Source: JBGMEA01 sp041447245
GTDB lineage: Bacteria > Bacillota > Clostridia > Eubacteriales > Anaerofustaceae
Reading direction: 5' to 3'
DNA length: 64,000 bases
Assembly (NCBI GenBank): GCA_041447245.1
Contig: JBGMEA010000019.1
Coordinates: 14,354 to 78,353, forward strand
Within the stretch, counting starts at the first letter, position 1. Each line of letters begins with the position of its first letter. Positions 54,472-63,588 of this stretch are shown here, piece after piece. The notes beneath the pieces were generated by a model that was not told the DNA's origin, made no database searches, and saw only the letters and a list, made by a program, of their open reading frames with translations. The translations under genes were made by a program, and so were the position numbers.

Positions 54472-55332
54472 TTACAATGCCCGATATGCATCCGGTTTTA
54501 ACAGTTTTGCAGTCTCAATCTGATGGATGAGTGCATCGCGGTCTTGCGGCAGAGTGCCTTTCAGCGCCAGATAATTGGATGCGTGATTGCTGCGAAAAAC
54601 ACACGGCGTTTTCAGATTCACCTGTTCGAGCATCAGCTTCGTTTCATTCAATACTTCCTGCGCGGTAAGAATTTGAAACGATCCGTCTTCCACCGACTCG
54701 GACAGAGGCGCATTCCGATCGATCAATAAAGTAAGCAGACTGGCATAATCAGGCTGCATCTCGTTGATCATATTTGCTGTGTCGCATGCATGTTCTTTCC
54801 AGAGTTCCTTTCCTCCCAAACCGGAAATAAATGTGACGGAGCTGAGGATGCCAGCTTCTTTCGTTCGTTTCACCGACTCGATAATCTGTAGTGCGCCCGC
54901 TCCTTTTCTGATCCTTCGCAAGATCTCGGAATTACCCGATTCGGCTCCGATATAGATGATTCCCAAACCCAACGAATGCAGTTTTTCCAATTCCGCAGGT
55001 GTATACTCCAACACATCGATGGCTGTTGCATGCAGTCCGACTCTGCGTACTGATGGAAATCGGTTTTTTATTTCTTTCAGCGTTTTTTCGATCAGTTCCA
55101 TTCCGGTCGCCAACGCATCCGAATCCGAAAGATATACCCGCTTAAACTGATACCCGGCTTCCTGAACCTGCCTGATATCGTGAAAAATCTCCTCCCAATC
55201 TCTGACATAAAACTGCCTGCCTTTATAAGTTCCGCAGAACGTACACTGGTTATGCGAACAACCCCCCGTTACTTTCAGTATCCAGCTGTCAGCCTCACTC
55301 GGCGGCCTGTATATCGGTTCATACTCATTCAT
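54472..55332 (-). CDS. Radical SAM protein (COG1032-like)
   Basis: 286 residues. A radical SAM enzyme of unknown substrate: cluster motif GGCSHNQCTFCGTYKG, with spacing CX4CX2C rather than the usual CX3CX2C; then an SAM-binding core with GLGIIYIGAESGN and VTFISGLGG. The ATG overlaps the stop of the VTT gene (ATGAATGA), so both are coupled. AGGAG lies 9 bases before it. No B12 domain or accessory iron-sulfur domain is seen. The neighbour is a membrane protein, without an obvious shared pathway. Confidence 0.88.
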   Translation of the reverse strand: MNEYEPIYRPPSEADSWILKVTGGCSHNQCTFCGTYKGRQFYVRDWEEIFHDIRQVQEAGYQFKRVYLSDSDALATGMELIEKTLKEIKNRFPSVRRVGLHATAIDVLEYTPAELEKLHSLGLGIIYIGAESGNSEILRRIRKGAGALQIIESVKRTKEAGILSSVTFISGLGGKELWKEHACDTANMINEMQPDYASLLTLLIDRNAPLSESVEDGSFQILTAQEVLNETKLMLEQVNLKTPCVFRSNHASNYLALKGTLPQDRDALIHQIETAKLLKPDAYRAL

Positions 55333-56086
55333 TCGGATTCTCCTGCTCTTTTGCTGCGGAAAAATTGTTTCCCCTGCTTTGGATGTATTTCATAATTTGT
55401 TTGCGTTTCCGTATGGTAATCACGCTGAAAGCAGCAATCCCGCCCAGTATAATCAGGGAGGTCGTCAGATCACCTGCGGAAAGCCGATCTCCGATGAGAA
55501 TATTCATCAGAACGGAAGGAACACTGGCAACGGCAAGGCTGAGCAGATAATGCCGAAGCTTGATTTTCGTGTTGGCAAACAAATACGGCAATACCCCGTT
55601 CGGAATTCCCGGAATCAGAAATAACAAAAACGCCATCAAACGAATCTTCTCCGAATTTTTCAAAAAAGCAAAATCCCATTTGCTTTTCTTTTTCCCTTTA
55701 TTGTGCGGATGAAACGAAAAGTGAAACACAAACTTCATCCGTCTGACCAAAACAAAAATCAGCGCATTGCCCAGCATGACTCCCGCAATGCTGATCACCG
55801 TACCATATATTACTCCATACGTCACACCGGAAAGAATTTGAATCGGAAGTGCCGGGAATATTGCAGAAACGATCTGGAGAGCTCCGAGCGAAATCAGAAT
55901 GATCACGCCTTTCACTCCGAGCTGGCGCAATTCGGAAGAAATCACCGTTTCATTTTTGATGTGCGACACCACGCTTTTCATCAAAGGAATCAGATCGATG
56001 CACATCAGCGTAATCAGAGCGGCTATCACAAAAATAAGGATGACGGAAAGAATGCGGAATTCTTCCTCACGGACGGTACGGGACAT
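55325..56086 (-). CDS. VTT/TVP38/DedA-type membrane protein
   Basis: 253 residues, about five membrane helices. The SNARE-associated (VTT) core is FPALPIQILSGVTYGVIYGT with GNALIFVLVRR and FLLFLIPGIPNGVLPY. These proteins are lipid scramblases or proton-coupled transporters in envelope maintenance. GGAGATAACC precedes the ATG. It is translationally coupled to the radical SAM gene. Confidence 0.85.
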   Translation of the reverse strand: MSRTVREEEFRILSVILIFVIAALITLMCIDLIPLMKSVVSHIKNETVISSELRQLGVKGVIILISLGALQIVSAIFPALPIQILSGVTYGVIYGTVISIAGVMLGNALIFVLVRRMKFVFHFSFHPHNKGKKKSKWDFAFLKNSEKIRLMAFLLFLIPGIPNGVLPYLFANTKIKLRHYLLSLAVASVPSVLMNILIGDRLSAGDLTTSLIILGGIAAFSVITIRKRKQIMKYIQSRGNNFSAAKEQENPNE

Positions 56087-56262
56087 CGGTTATCTCCATC
56101 GCTTTCTTATGCCGTTCATTATATCATAATTCACCGCCGGATCATATCGGCGTTTCTTGTCCAAATCATCGGAAAGTATGCGCAACAAGCGCTCAAACTG
56201 TGATATAATGCGGGTAGAAGAAAATGAAGGAGAGAATCCGAACGATTCTCAAACGGGGTGTT

Positions 56263-56859
56263 ATGAACGGTTATACGGAATATCTTTATATCGATTACGA
56301 GAATGTGCAGGACGTGAAAGTAGAGGCCATCGGAGAATCGACAAAGGTCATGATTATCGTCGGCAAAGAGCAATCAAAAGTGCCGATTGATTTGGTGCTG
56401 AGGACACAGCCGTTCGGGGATGCGGTGCAGTGGATTCAGGTAAACGGAAAGGGTCGCAACGCACTCGATTTCTTTATCGCGTTTTTCCTCGGCAGGGATG
56501 CGGCGGCTGACCCGGGCAAATCCTTTATCATTTACTCGAAAGACACCGGCTATGATCCGCTGATCAATCACCTGAAATCCTCGGGGATCAATGCACGGCG
56601 CATTGTCAGCTTTCAGGAGCTTTCCCGCAACAAAACCATCAAGCTGGATGAAGCGGGTATCAAAAAGGTCAAAGACAGCCTGATCAAAGCGCCTGCCGTA
56701 AAACGTCCAAAAAAACGAAGCGGTCTGAGCGGATTTATTTCCACCATCATCAAAGGCGCATCCAAAGAAGAAGTGGATGGTATCATTGAAGACATGTTTA
56801 TCAAAAAAATTATTTACGAAGAAAACGGCATTATCAAATATTCACTCGGCAAAAATTAA
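56263..56859 (+). CDS. PIN-like domain protein
   Basis: 198 residues. The N-terminal ~120 residues have PIN/NYN nuclease features: acidic YIDYENVQD, NALDFFIAFFLGRD and IIYSKDTGYDPLINHL, which supply the metal-binding Asp/Glu set. A basic linker (KRPKKRSG) and a helical C-terminal region follow; the latter may bind nucleic acid. It probably cleaves RNA. ATG 56263 has GGGGTG upstream; a -10 TATAAT lies at 56204-56209 with no clear -35. No antitoxin neighbour is found. Confidence 0.75.
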   Translation: MNGYTEYLYIDYENVQDVKVEAIGESTKVMIIVGKEQSKVPIDLVLRTQPFGDAVQWIQVNGKGRNALDFFIAFFLGRDAAADPGKSFIIYSKDTGYDPLINHLKSSGINARRIVSFQELSRNKTIKLDEAGIKKVKDSLIKAPAVKRPKKRSGLSGFISTIIKGASKEEVDGIIEDMFIKKIIYEENGIIKYSLGKN

Positions 56860-56867
56860 ATAAAAAG

Positions 56868-56906
56868 AAACGGAAGCACTGTCAGCCGACGCCGCTTCCG
56901 TTTTTT
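56868..56906. terminator. Bidirectional terminator
   Basis: AAACGGAAGC / GCTTCCGTTT stem with a loop of about 16 bases and T-run; serves the PIN gene and the convergent hydrolase gene. Confidence 0.82.
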
Positions 56907-56956
56907 GTCCGATATGTTTGTGATCCGTCCGTTAAATATATCCGAAGAAACAGAAA

Positions 56957-58105
56957 CTACGCCTCTGCTGTGCGCAGTTCCTCTGCCAGCTGCATGGAAA
57001 CATGTCCCGCAAGCTCTTTCTGTATTTTTTTCTTTTCCCTGAAAAATGTCTGCAGGACGTTTTTCAATAATCCCTGCGTCTCGGAATCCATCGTTTTGTA
57101 AGCACGGATCATTCTTTCCGCTTTTTTCAGCCGACTCTCCGACAGCTCACTGAACGTACGCGCACCGGTTTTGTCCAACAGCTCGAAAATCGCATTGACA
57201 AACTGCTCTTTCTCTCCGTCGGGGATCTGACCCAGCCATGAGCGCAGTGCAATATCCAGCGTGCGGCTGTTCTTCGTCAGTTCTTTTTCGTAAACGAAGC
57301 GATTCCCCTTCACTTCCCACGAGAGTGCCTTATGTTGCTTGGCTCCGGTGTTGGTACTGCTGACCACCGTATATTCTTCGCTGTGCTCCAGCAAAATTCC
57401 GACAACGGAAGACTGCGGCATGTAGGTATGAATTTTCTCCTTCATGCTCAGATACCCGTCTAGGGCGATCACTTCCGGCTGAAATCCGGGTCCGTCATTG
57501 CTGTAAACGCCGAGCACCCTTTTTCTCGCGCTTCGCTTAAGATGAATGGCAGCATACACAGCGAGATTCCCTCCTTTGGAATGTCCGCCGAAATAACAGT
57601 TTCCCTTCAGTAAACGCAAGGCATTGTTCACATATTCCACCGCCTGACGCTGCGCGGGGACTTCACTGCGAAAACTCATCATAAAGTCTTCTTTCCATCC
57701 CACAAGCAAATCCCCCGTACCGCGAAAAGCAATATAATGAAGCCTGTCCGACAGGGAAAAAACGGCGGCGCAAAATTGCTCCGCACGCTGCGAATCAAGA
57801 ATATTCACATAATTGCGGATACGCACATTGCGAAACCGCACCGAATTGGCGCACAGAAGCATCAGCTTGTTCATCTGTATCTCATACTTGTCCCGATTTT
57901 TGCCCTCTCGGGGTACACGGTGAGCAACAAGTTCCGATTCGAGCTGATCCATCCGAATGCCGCTCCCGCTCTCTCTGCAGGCCTCAATCCCATCAAAAGG
58001 CAAATAAATCAACTGGGAAAAAATAAGATTATCCACTTCATTGAACGCGTCTTGCGTATAACTCAAATCTCCGCGCCACTGCACATAATCCAACAGATTT
58101 GCCAT
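56957..58105 (-). CDS. Mbeg1-like (DUF2974) alpha/beta hydrolase
   Basis: 382 residues. Lipase-like fold with the nucleophile elbow GHSKGGNLAVYAA and the opening LLDYVQWRGDLSYTQDAFNEVDNLIFSQLIYL (in short LSYTQDAFNEVDNLIF), typical of DUF2974. The catalytic Asp is likely in the GVYSNDGPGF segment and His near residue 230-260. Substrate unknown, cytosolic, no signal peptide. ATG preceded by AGGGCGG. Confidence 0.87.
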   Translation of the reverse strand: MANLLDYVQWRGDLSYTQDAFNEVDNLIFSQLIYLPFDGIEACRESGSGIRMDQLESELVAHRVPREGKNRDKYEIQMNKLMLLCANSVRFRNVRIRNYVNILDSQRAEQFCAAVFSLSDRLHYIAFRGTGDLLVGWKEDFMMSFRSEVPAQRQAVEYVNNALRLLKGNCYFGGHSKGGNLAVYAAIHLKRSARKRVLGVYSNDGPGFQPEVIALDGYLSMKEKIHTYMPQSSVVGILLEHSEEYTVVSSTNTGAKQHKALSWEVKGNRFVYEKELTKNSRTLDIALRSWLGQIPDGEKEQFVNAIFELLDKTGARTFSELSESRLKKAERMIRAYKTMDSETQGLLKNVLQTFFREKKKIQKELAGHVSMQLAEELRTAEA

Positions 58106-58158
58106 ACCGCCCTCTCATTTTGGAAATCGATAATAAACTCATATCTGCACGGCGTTTT

Positions 58159-59337
58159 TTACAACCCCGCAACATAATTTTTCTCAATGGTTACCACACA
58201 ATGATATCGGGAATCTATCTTGGAAACCTGTTCCGTAAGTTTTTCCAAAAGCTCGCATTCATCGGATTCTTTATAATGAAACGGCACCACCAAATCAAAA
58301 ATAAGATTGATGGAATGTTCTCCGTTTACCACACGAAAATCATGCACGTCTGCTTTCGGTTCCAATTCCTTAACCAAAGAAATGATCATGTTTTTCTTAT
58401 CCAGCACTTTCTGATCGTTGATTTCGACCGGATCCATATGGATTACCAGAAAGATTCCTGTTTCCCTCAATACATCGCGCTCAATGCGATCAATGGTCTC
58501 GTGAATTTCTTCCAGATTGCAATTGTTTGCCACTTCCACATGGATGGTAGCCATGGTATGGGTCGGTCCGTAATTATGCGCTATCAAATCATGGGATCCG
58601 ATAATTCCGGGATAGCTCTCGACCTTCTGTGTAATCAAATCAAAGACTTCCCTGTCAGCGGCTTCGCCGAGCAGTGGCATCAGTGCCGTCTTGGCAATAT
58701 TGAACCCCGAATACATGACAAACAGCGATACGCCCAAACCCATCCAACCATCGGCAGGAAGTCCGAAGAAATGAACGAGCAACAACGAGAGAATGGTGGC
58801 GGATGTCACAATGACGTCATTCATCGAATCGGCGGAAGTCGCTTTCATAATGCTGGAGTTGATCCGCTTTCCGAGTGAACGATTGAAACGGGAAAGCCAC
58901 AGTTTGATGAATACGGAAATCAGCAGGATTCCGACCAAAATCCAGTTAAAGGAAATCGGCTGGGGATCAATCACTTTGGAAAGCGATTCCTTAAACAGGG
59001 TAAACCCGACCTGAAGAATAATAAACGAAATCACGAATGCCGAGATATATTCATATCTTCCGTGCCCAAACGGATGCTCTTGATCGGCGGGTCGCTTTGC
59101 AAGTTTCACTCCGATAAAGCTGATGATGGAGGATGCTGCATCCGACAGATTGTTAAAAGCGTCCGCAGTCACGGAGATGCTGCCGATTACAAGTCCGATA
59201 GCAAATTTTGCCCCAAAGAGCGCCAAATTGCAGGTAATTCCCACAATACTGCTCAGAATCCCGTACGCTGTGCGTACAGAAGTATTGCCGGTTTCATTTG
59301 AATTTTTCACAAACAGTCTGACAAGAAGTTCAGTCAT
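58159..59337 (-). CDS. Cation diffusion facilitator (Ni/Co/Zn/Mn efflux)
   Basis: 392 residues: six membrane helices (about 25-215) and a cytoplasmic C-terminal domain. Metal-site motifs are ADAFNNLSDAASS in helix II, HPFGHGRYEYISAF (histidine-rich loop) and SADSMNDVIVTSA in helix V: HxxxD/DxxxD features of CDF exporters. It exports divalent metals against protons. ATG 59337 follows GGGAAACG; the frame is open to 59430, but that part overlaps the leader hairpin. A NiCo-type riboswitch and attenuator precede it, so the substrate is probably Co2+ or Ni2+. Confidence 0.93.
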   Translation of the reverse strand: MTELLVRLFVKNSNETGNTSVRTAYGILSSIVGITCNLALFGAKFAIGLVIGSISVTADAFNNLSDAASSIISFIGVKLAKRPADQEHPFGHGRYEYISAFVISFIILQVGFTLFKESLSKVIDPQPISFNWILVGILLISVFIKLWLSRFNRSLGKRINSSIMKATSADSMNDVIVTSATILSLLLVHFFGLPADGWMGLGVSLFVMYSGFNIAKTALMPLLGEAADREVFDLITQKVESYPGIIGSHDLIAHNYGPTHTMATIHVEVANNCNLEEIHETIDRIERDVLRETGIFLVIHMDPVEINDQKVLDKKNMIISLVKELEPKADVHDFRVVNGEHSINLIFDLVVPFHYKESDECELLEKLTEQVSKIDSRYHCVVTIEKNYVAGL

Positions 59338-59376
59338 AGTCGTTTCCCTTCTTCCCTTTGCGGCTTGTTTCGTTAT

Positions 59377-59418
59377 AAAAAACGCATCTGTGAAACATAC
59401 TACTGTCCCACAGATGCG
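59377..59418 (-). terminator. Leader attenuator terminator of CDF gene
   Basis: Ten-base perfect stem CGCATCTGTG / CACAGATGCG (59409-59418 and 59383-59392) and six T. Its 5' arm can also pair with the GCAGATG at the 3' end of the aptamer, so it is the regulated terminator. Confidence 0.85.
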
Positions 59419-59422
59419 TATT

Positions 59423-59505
59423 GCATTCATCTGCTGTTACGATCCGTAACCCGGCTCCATGATCGGCTGTCCGACCATCGCCTGCTCAGTTTGTACTGTA
59501 GAGTG
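59423..59505 (-). ncRNA. NiCo (czcD) riboswitch aptamer
   Basis: Minus-strand pieces CTGAGCAGGCGATG, CGGACAGCCG, ATGGAGCCGGGTTAC and GCAGATGAATGC in this order match the NiCo (czcD) riboswitch consensus as I remember it. It lies upstream of a CDF exporter, followed by a terminator, the known gene context. Metal binding would stop terminator formation and turn on export. Boundaries approximate. Confidence 0.85.
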
Positions 59506-59638
59506 CGCATCCCGCATTCGCGGAATAAGTAGATGCAGTGCAAAGAGATAGCTTTATATTACAAAACTGAAAAGAAAATGTCAAGTATCGGTTTCTGAAA
59601 ACTCGTTCCGTTCGAGCCCATCCGACACCGAAAGAATA

Positions 59639-61180
59639 TTACCGATCATTCATCGGAATGTATTCGCGCCGTTTTGCAACGCTTTCATATGCGGGTCGGA
59701 TGATTTTCCCGCCGTTGACCAGCTCTTCGATGCGGTGAGCGCTCCACCCGGAAATACGGGCAATTGCGAAAATCGGGGTATACAATTCCAGGGGCAGTCC
59801 CAACAGGTGATACACCAGCCCGCTGTAAAAGTCAACGTTCGCACTGACTCCTTTATATATTTTCCGTTCATCCCCGATCACTTCGGGCGCAAGCCGTTCC
59901 ACAAGCGAATACAGCTGAAACTCATCGTAAAGACCTTTTTCTTCGGAAAGATGCTTCACAAACAGTTTGAGAATCCCCGCCCTCGGATCTGTCAGCGAAT
60001 AAATCGCATGTCCCATACCATAGATCAGTCCGCTGCGGTCAAATGCCTGCTTATTCAGCACATCGTGAAGATACGTCCGCACCTGTGCCTCGCTTGTCCA
60101 GTCCGGTATATTTTGTTTCATATCCTCAAACATCTGGATCACCTTGATGTTTGCTCCCCCGTGCTTCGGACCTTTCAGCGAGCCGAGCGCTGCAGCCACT
60201 GCGGAATACGTGTCGGTACCGCTGGATGTCACCACATGAGTCGTAAAGGTGGAATTGTTGCCGCCTCCGTGTTCCGCATGAAGAATCAGAGCGATATCCA
60301 GAATCCGTGCTTCGGATTCCGTATACTGGCTGTCAGGTCTGAGCATATAAAGAATGTTCTCCGATGTGGACAAATCGGCTTTCGGAGGATGAATCACAAG
60401 GCTCTGTCCGGCAATGTAATGGTTGTATGCCTGGTATCCATAAACCGAAAGAAGCGGAAAATTCGCAATCAGTTGCAAAGACTGACGCAGCACATTCGGA
60501 ATCGATGTATCATTAGCATTGTGATCATACGCATACAGCGTCAGAACACTGCGAGCAAGCGTGTTCATCATATCGTTCGTCGGCGCTTTCATAATGACAT
60601 CTCGCACGAAGTTTGTCGGGAGCGCGCGATAACCCGAGATCAGATCGTTAAAACGGGTCAGTTCACTTTCGGTCGGCAGTTCGCCAAACAACAATAGGTA
60701 GGTTACTTCTTCAAACCCAAACCGTTTTTCGTCGACAAATCCGCGCACCAGACGTTCCACGTCAATGCCGCGATAATATAATTTCCCCTCACAGGGCACT
60801 TTTTTCCCATCGACCAGCTTATTTGCGCGAATTTCGGAAATTTCTGTCAGCCCGGTCAATACCCCTTCCCCGTTGATATCGCGAAGCCCCCGTTTAACAT
60901 CGTATTTCTGATACCACTCGGGATCAATCGTTCCGTTTTTTTCGCACAATTCAGTCAGTGCGGTAATCTCATCCGTATTTTCGAAATAATTGTTGATGTC
61001 TTTTATCGTCATATATTCACTGTCTTTCCGATTCATTTTGTTATAAAAATCAATATGAAAATTTTCGAATTTCGTAAAACCAATTTTATCATAAGTTTCG
61101 TCCCAATGGAACAATTCCTGCCTTTTGCCGAACATTTTTGCGCCGATTGATCCATCTGTTTTCGGATAATAAATAATCAT
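59639..61180 (-). CDS. Citrate synthase with N-terminal extension
   Basis: 513 residues. Catalytic motifs are GPKHGGANIK, GMGHAIYSLTDPR (His) and, in the middle, LHAEHGGGNNSTF (His); the final Asp is in SANVDFYSG. It condenses oxaloacetate and acetyl-CoA. The family core starts at about residue 57 (MTIKDINNYF, ATG 61012), giving the usual ~457 residues; the 56 residues before it are extra but protein-like and follow AAGGGA and ATG 61180. A terminator-like hairpin lies just upstream. A 2-methylcitrate activity cannot be excluded. Confidence 0.93.
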   Translation of the reverse strand: MIIYYPKTDGSIGAKMFGKRQELFHWDETYDKIGFTKFENFHIDFYNKMNRKDSEYMTIKDINNYFENTDEITALTELCEKNGTIDPEWYQKYDVKRGLRDINGEGVLTGLTEISEIRANKLVDGKKVPCEGKLYYRGIDVERLVRGFVDEKRFGFEEVTYLLLFGELPTESELTRFNDLISGYRALPTNFVRDVIMKAPTNDMMNTLARSVLTLYAYDHNANDTSIPNVLRQSLQLIANFPLLSVYGYQAYNHYIAGQSLVIHPPKADLSTSENILYMLRPDSQYTESEARILDIALILHAEHGGGNNSTFTTHVVTSSGTDTYSAVAAALGSLKGPKHGGANIKVIQMFEDMKQNIPDWTSEAQVRTYLHDVLNKQAFDRSGLIYGMGHAIYSLTDPRAGILKLFVKHLSEEKGLYDEFQLYSLVERLAPEVIGDERKIYKGVSANVDFYSGLVYHLLGLPLELYTPIFAIARISGWSAHRIEELVNGGKIIRPAYESVAKRREYIPMNDR

Positions 61181-61195
61181 GCAGAAATCCCTTAG

Positions 61196-61216
61196 AAAAA
61201 AACGCCAAACGGCGCT
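61196..61216 (-). terminator. Hairpin with T-run in front of citrate synthase
   Basis: Minus-strand GCGCC-GTTT-GGCGT and seven T, ending about 16 bases before ATG 61180. It may end upstream transcripts or act as an attenuator. Stem short (five pairs). Confidence 0.6.
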
Positions 61217-61222
61217 TTCAAC

Positions 61223-61464
61223 GTGATGAGCAGAATAATAGATTGAGTAAAAAACCCGAAGAAAAGATTTTCAAAAATGCAAAGAACATTGCATCTATTT
61301 CCTTGGCATGTCTCAAGCAATGATTGATTCTTCCGATTCACGGGTGCACACGAAGGATGAATACACAGTAGAGCAAAGAAAAGAAAGGTTCGTGCCATCC
61401 TGCCCCTATCAACTAATATTTTTCTGCCGTTATAGGGTTCGTGTCTTAAAATACCAAATCATTT
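61223..61464 (-). other. Spacer after PAS-GGDEF-HD-GYP gene
   Basis: About 240 bases. A weak hairpin ATGCAA / TTGCAT with T-run (near 61277-61298) could end the HD-GYP transcript. A 68-codon open frame (61398 to 61192) with a GGGG site has a hydrophobic translation and ends at the hairpin; it may be chance. No known RNA element is seen. Confidence 0.4.
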
Positions 61465-63471
61465 CTAAGATATCTCAAGTTTTAAGATGTCATGCACAAA
61501 CACCCTTGCAATTTCCGGGTCAAATTGCGTTCCGGCATTTTCTATAATCTCCCGGGCAGCATCTTCCATCCGCAGTGCGGAACGGTACGGCCGATCGCTG
61601 CACATTGCGTCAAACGCGTCGGCTACGGCAATCACACGGGCAATCCAATGAATCTCTTTCCCCGCGATTCCGTTCGGATACCCGGTTCCGTCCCAACGTT
61701 CGTGATGCTGATAAATCGCTTCCGCTATCCGATAATATTCTCCGGAAGTATTCAGCAGACGATAGGCAATCTCGGGATGGCTTCGAATCTGATCCCGTTC
61801 CTGCATCGTCAGTTTTCCCGTTTTATTCAGGATTGCATCATCGATGGCGATCTTTCCGATATCATGCAGCTCGCCGGCCACTTTGATTTCATTCACCCGT
61901 TCCTCATCCAATCCATACGCTTTCGCGATCTGTACACTGATCGCACTGACCCGTCTGGAGTGCATCTCCTCCCGTTGATTTTTCACATTCAGCACATGAC
62001 TGATCGTTCTGATAGTCGCCCCGCGCTTGCTTGAGTTCATCAGAATTTTCTTCGAATACATGATATTTTCCGCCTGTCTCATGACTTCCTGCAACGTATC
62101 GGAATCATCATATTTTGTTGCGGAACCGAATGAAACTGACATATTGATGTTCATCACTTCTTCCGACTCCGTCTTTTCCCGAATGAGATCCATCAGTTCA
62201 TGCGCCTCTGCCGCGGATGTGTTCGGCATCAGCACGAGAAATTCATCTCCGCCGATTCGCGAAATTATCTGTTCTTTCGGAAGACTGTCAGTCAGAATAT
62301 CGGCGAATTTCACAAGGAGATGATTTCCCTGATCATGCCCGAATGCATCATTGATGATTTTCAGTCCGTTGACATCCGCATACATTACGGTAAGCGGATA
62401 AAAAACTTCGTTATCCAACGCCGCTGACTCCTGATCGACAAATCTGCGGTTGTATAAGCCGGTCAGCTGATCATGGTAACTCAGATATTCGATCTGTCTG
62501 CCTTTTTCTCTTTTTTCGCTGAAATCGCGCAAAACCAAAACCACACCGCCGAGCAAACCGTTTTCGTCATAGATCGGAGCCGCCGTATCTTCGATCGGAC
62601 GCTCTGTGCCATCCTTTGAAACAAGGATCGAATGATTCGCCAATTCATATTTTTTCAACGTACGCAGCACGACATGCACAGGGCTCTCCATAATAATTCT
62701 GGTATGTTCGTTGATGATACGAAAGACCCACTCAAACGGCTGTCCGACCGCCTCCGCCGAACTCCAGCCAGTTAAATTTTCGGCAACCGGATTCATAAAT
62801 TCGATGATGCCGTCCTTATCGGTTGCGACCACGCCGTCGCCCACGGAAATCAAGGTTGTCCACAATTTGTTTTCGGATCGCTGCAGATCGCGATATTGCC
62901 GATCAATCAGCATCTGGCGTTTTTTCAATAATTTGAATATACTGCGCATGCCGATCATGCTGATAAGCAGAATGATTGTCATGGACAAATAATAATGGCC
63001 GTCGATTTCATATGGAATATGCTCGGCCCACAGATAAGAATTCGCAATCAAACTGGACACTCCGTATGCGACCGTCATCTCAGGGCTGGAGTACACCATC
63101 GCAAAGAACCCCATAATAAAAATGATTCCCCAAACGGCAGGCCCGATCAAATGATAATACGATGTCGCAATGACAAGAAGCAGCAGACTGAATACGCTCA
63201 CATAAATGATTTTCTTCGCAGATTCACTCCCGACTGTTTTTTGCACAAACAAAAAAACAACGGCAAAAAAACACAATACCGCACTGTTGACGATCGTTTC
63301 CCGAAACGGATAACGAATTATAAAATAACTGACAGTAAAATTGGCTGCGGCGCCGAGCGGCAATAAACCGGAAATAAGCATAGAAAAAAATCGATTTTCA
63401 TATTTCAACGCCGATGCATTGTCATACGAGGTTCTCACATCGCCGAAGACATCGGACAGTTTTGTATTCAT
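61465..63471 (-). CDS. 7TM-PAS-GGDEF-HD-GYP c-di-GMP protein
   Basis: 668 residues: about six membrane helices (about 35-200), a PAS domain (about 215-330, ENLTGWSSAEAVGQPF), a GGDEF domain (about 345-500; RIGGDEF, no RxxD site) and an HD-GYP domain (about 510-668) with HDIGK, HHERWDGTGYPNG and VADAFDAM. HD-GYP domains hydrolyse c-di-GMP to GMP, so this protein carries opposing activities. ATG 63471 was chosen for GAGG nine bases upstream. Located at the end of a run of c-di-GMP genes. Confidence 0.92.
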   Translation of the reverse strand: MNTKLSDVFGDVRTSYDNASALKYENRFFSMLISGLLPLGAAANFTVSYFIIRYPFRETIVNSAVLCFFAVVFLFVQKTVGSESAKKIIYVSVFSLLLLVIATSYYHLIGPAVWGIIFIMGFFAMVYSSPEMTVAYGVSSLIANSYLWAEHIPYEIDGHYYLSMTIILLISMIGMRSIFKLLKKRQMLIDRQYRDLQRSENKLWTTLISVGDGVVATDKDGIIEFMNPVAENLTGWSSAEAVGQPFEWVFRIINEHTRIIMESPVHVVLRTLKKYELANHSILVSKDGTERPIEDTAAPIYDENGLLGGVVLVLRDFSEKREKGRQIEYLSYHDQLTGLYNRRFVDQESAALDNEVFYPLTVMYADVNGLKIINDAFGHDQGNHLLVKFADILTDSLPKEQIISRIGGDEFLVLMPNTSAAEAHELMDLIREKTESEEVMNINMSVSFGSATKYDDSDTLQEVMRQAENIMYSKKILMNSSKRGATIRTISHVLNVKNQREEMHSRRVSAISVQIAKAYGLDEERVNEIKVAGELHDIGKIAIDDAILNKTGKLTMQERDQIRSHPEIAYRLLNTSGEYYRIAEAIYQHHERWDGTGYPNGIAGKEIHWIARVIAVADAFDAMCSDRPYRSALRMEDAAREIIENAGTQFDPEIARVFVHDILKLEIS

Positions 63472-63542
63472 GATTGAATCCTCTGTGTTCATATAATACA
63501 TGTATTATCGTTCGAAATCGGAAAAAAGTTATCTTCGGGCAC

Positions 63543-63569
63543 AAAAAAAGACGGGAATTGCGATTCCCG
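63543..63569 (-). terminator. Terminator of disrupted NAT gene
   Basis: CGGGAAT / ATTCCCG stem (63552-63558 and 63563-63569), four-base loop, seven T on the minus strand. Confidence 0.82.
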
Positions 63570-63588
63570 CCGTACATAAAAGCTTCGC

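Noticed and set aside
59338..59430. CDF start at 59430
   Set aside because: The added part is translated from the riboswitch terminator hairpin; ATG 59337 fits the family N-terminus.
61223..61464. T-box leader for citrate synthase
   Set aside because: No specifier loop or GGTGG antiterminator box; only short hairpins.
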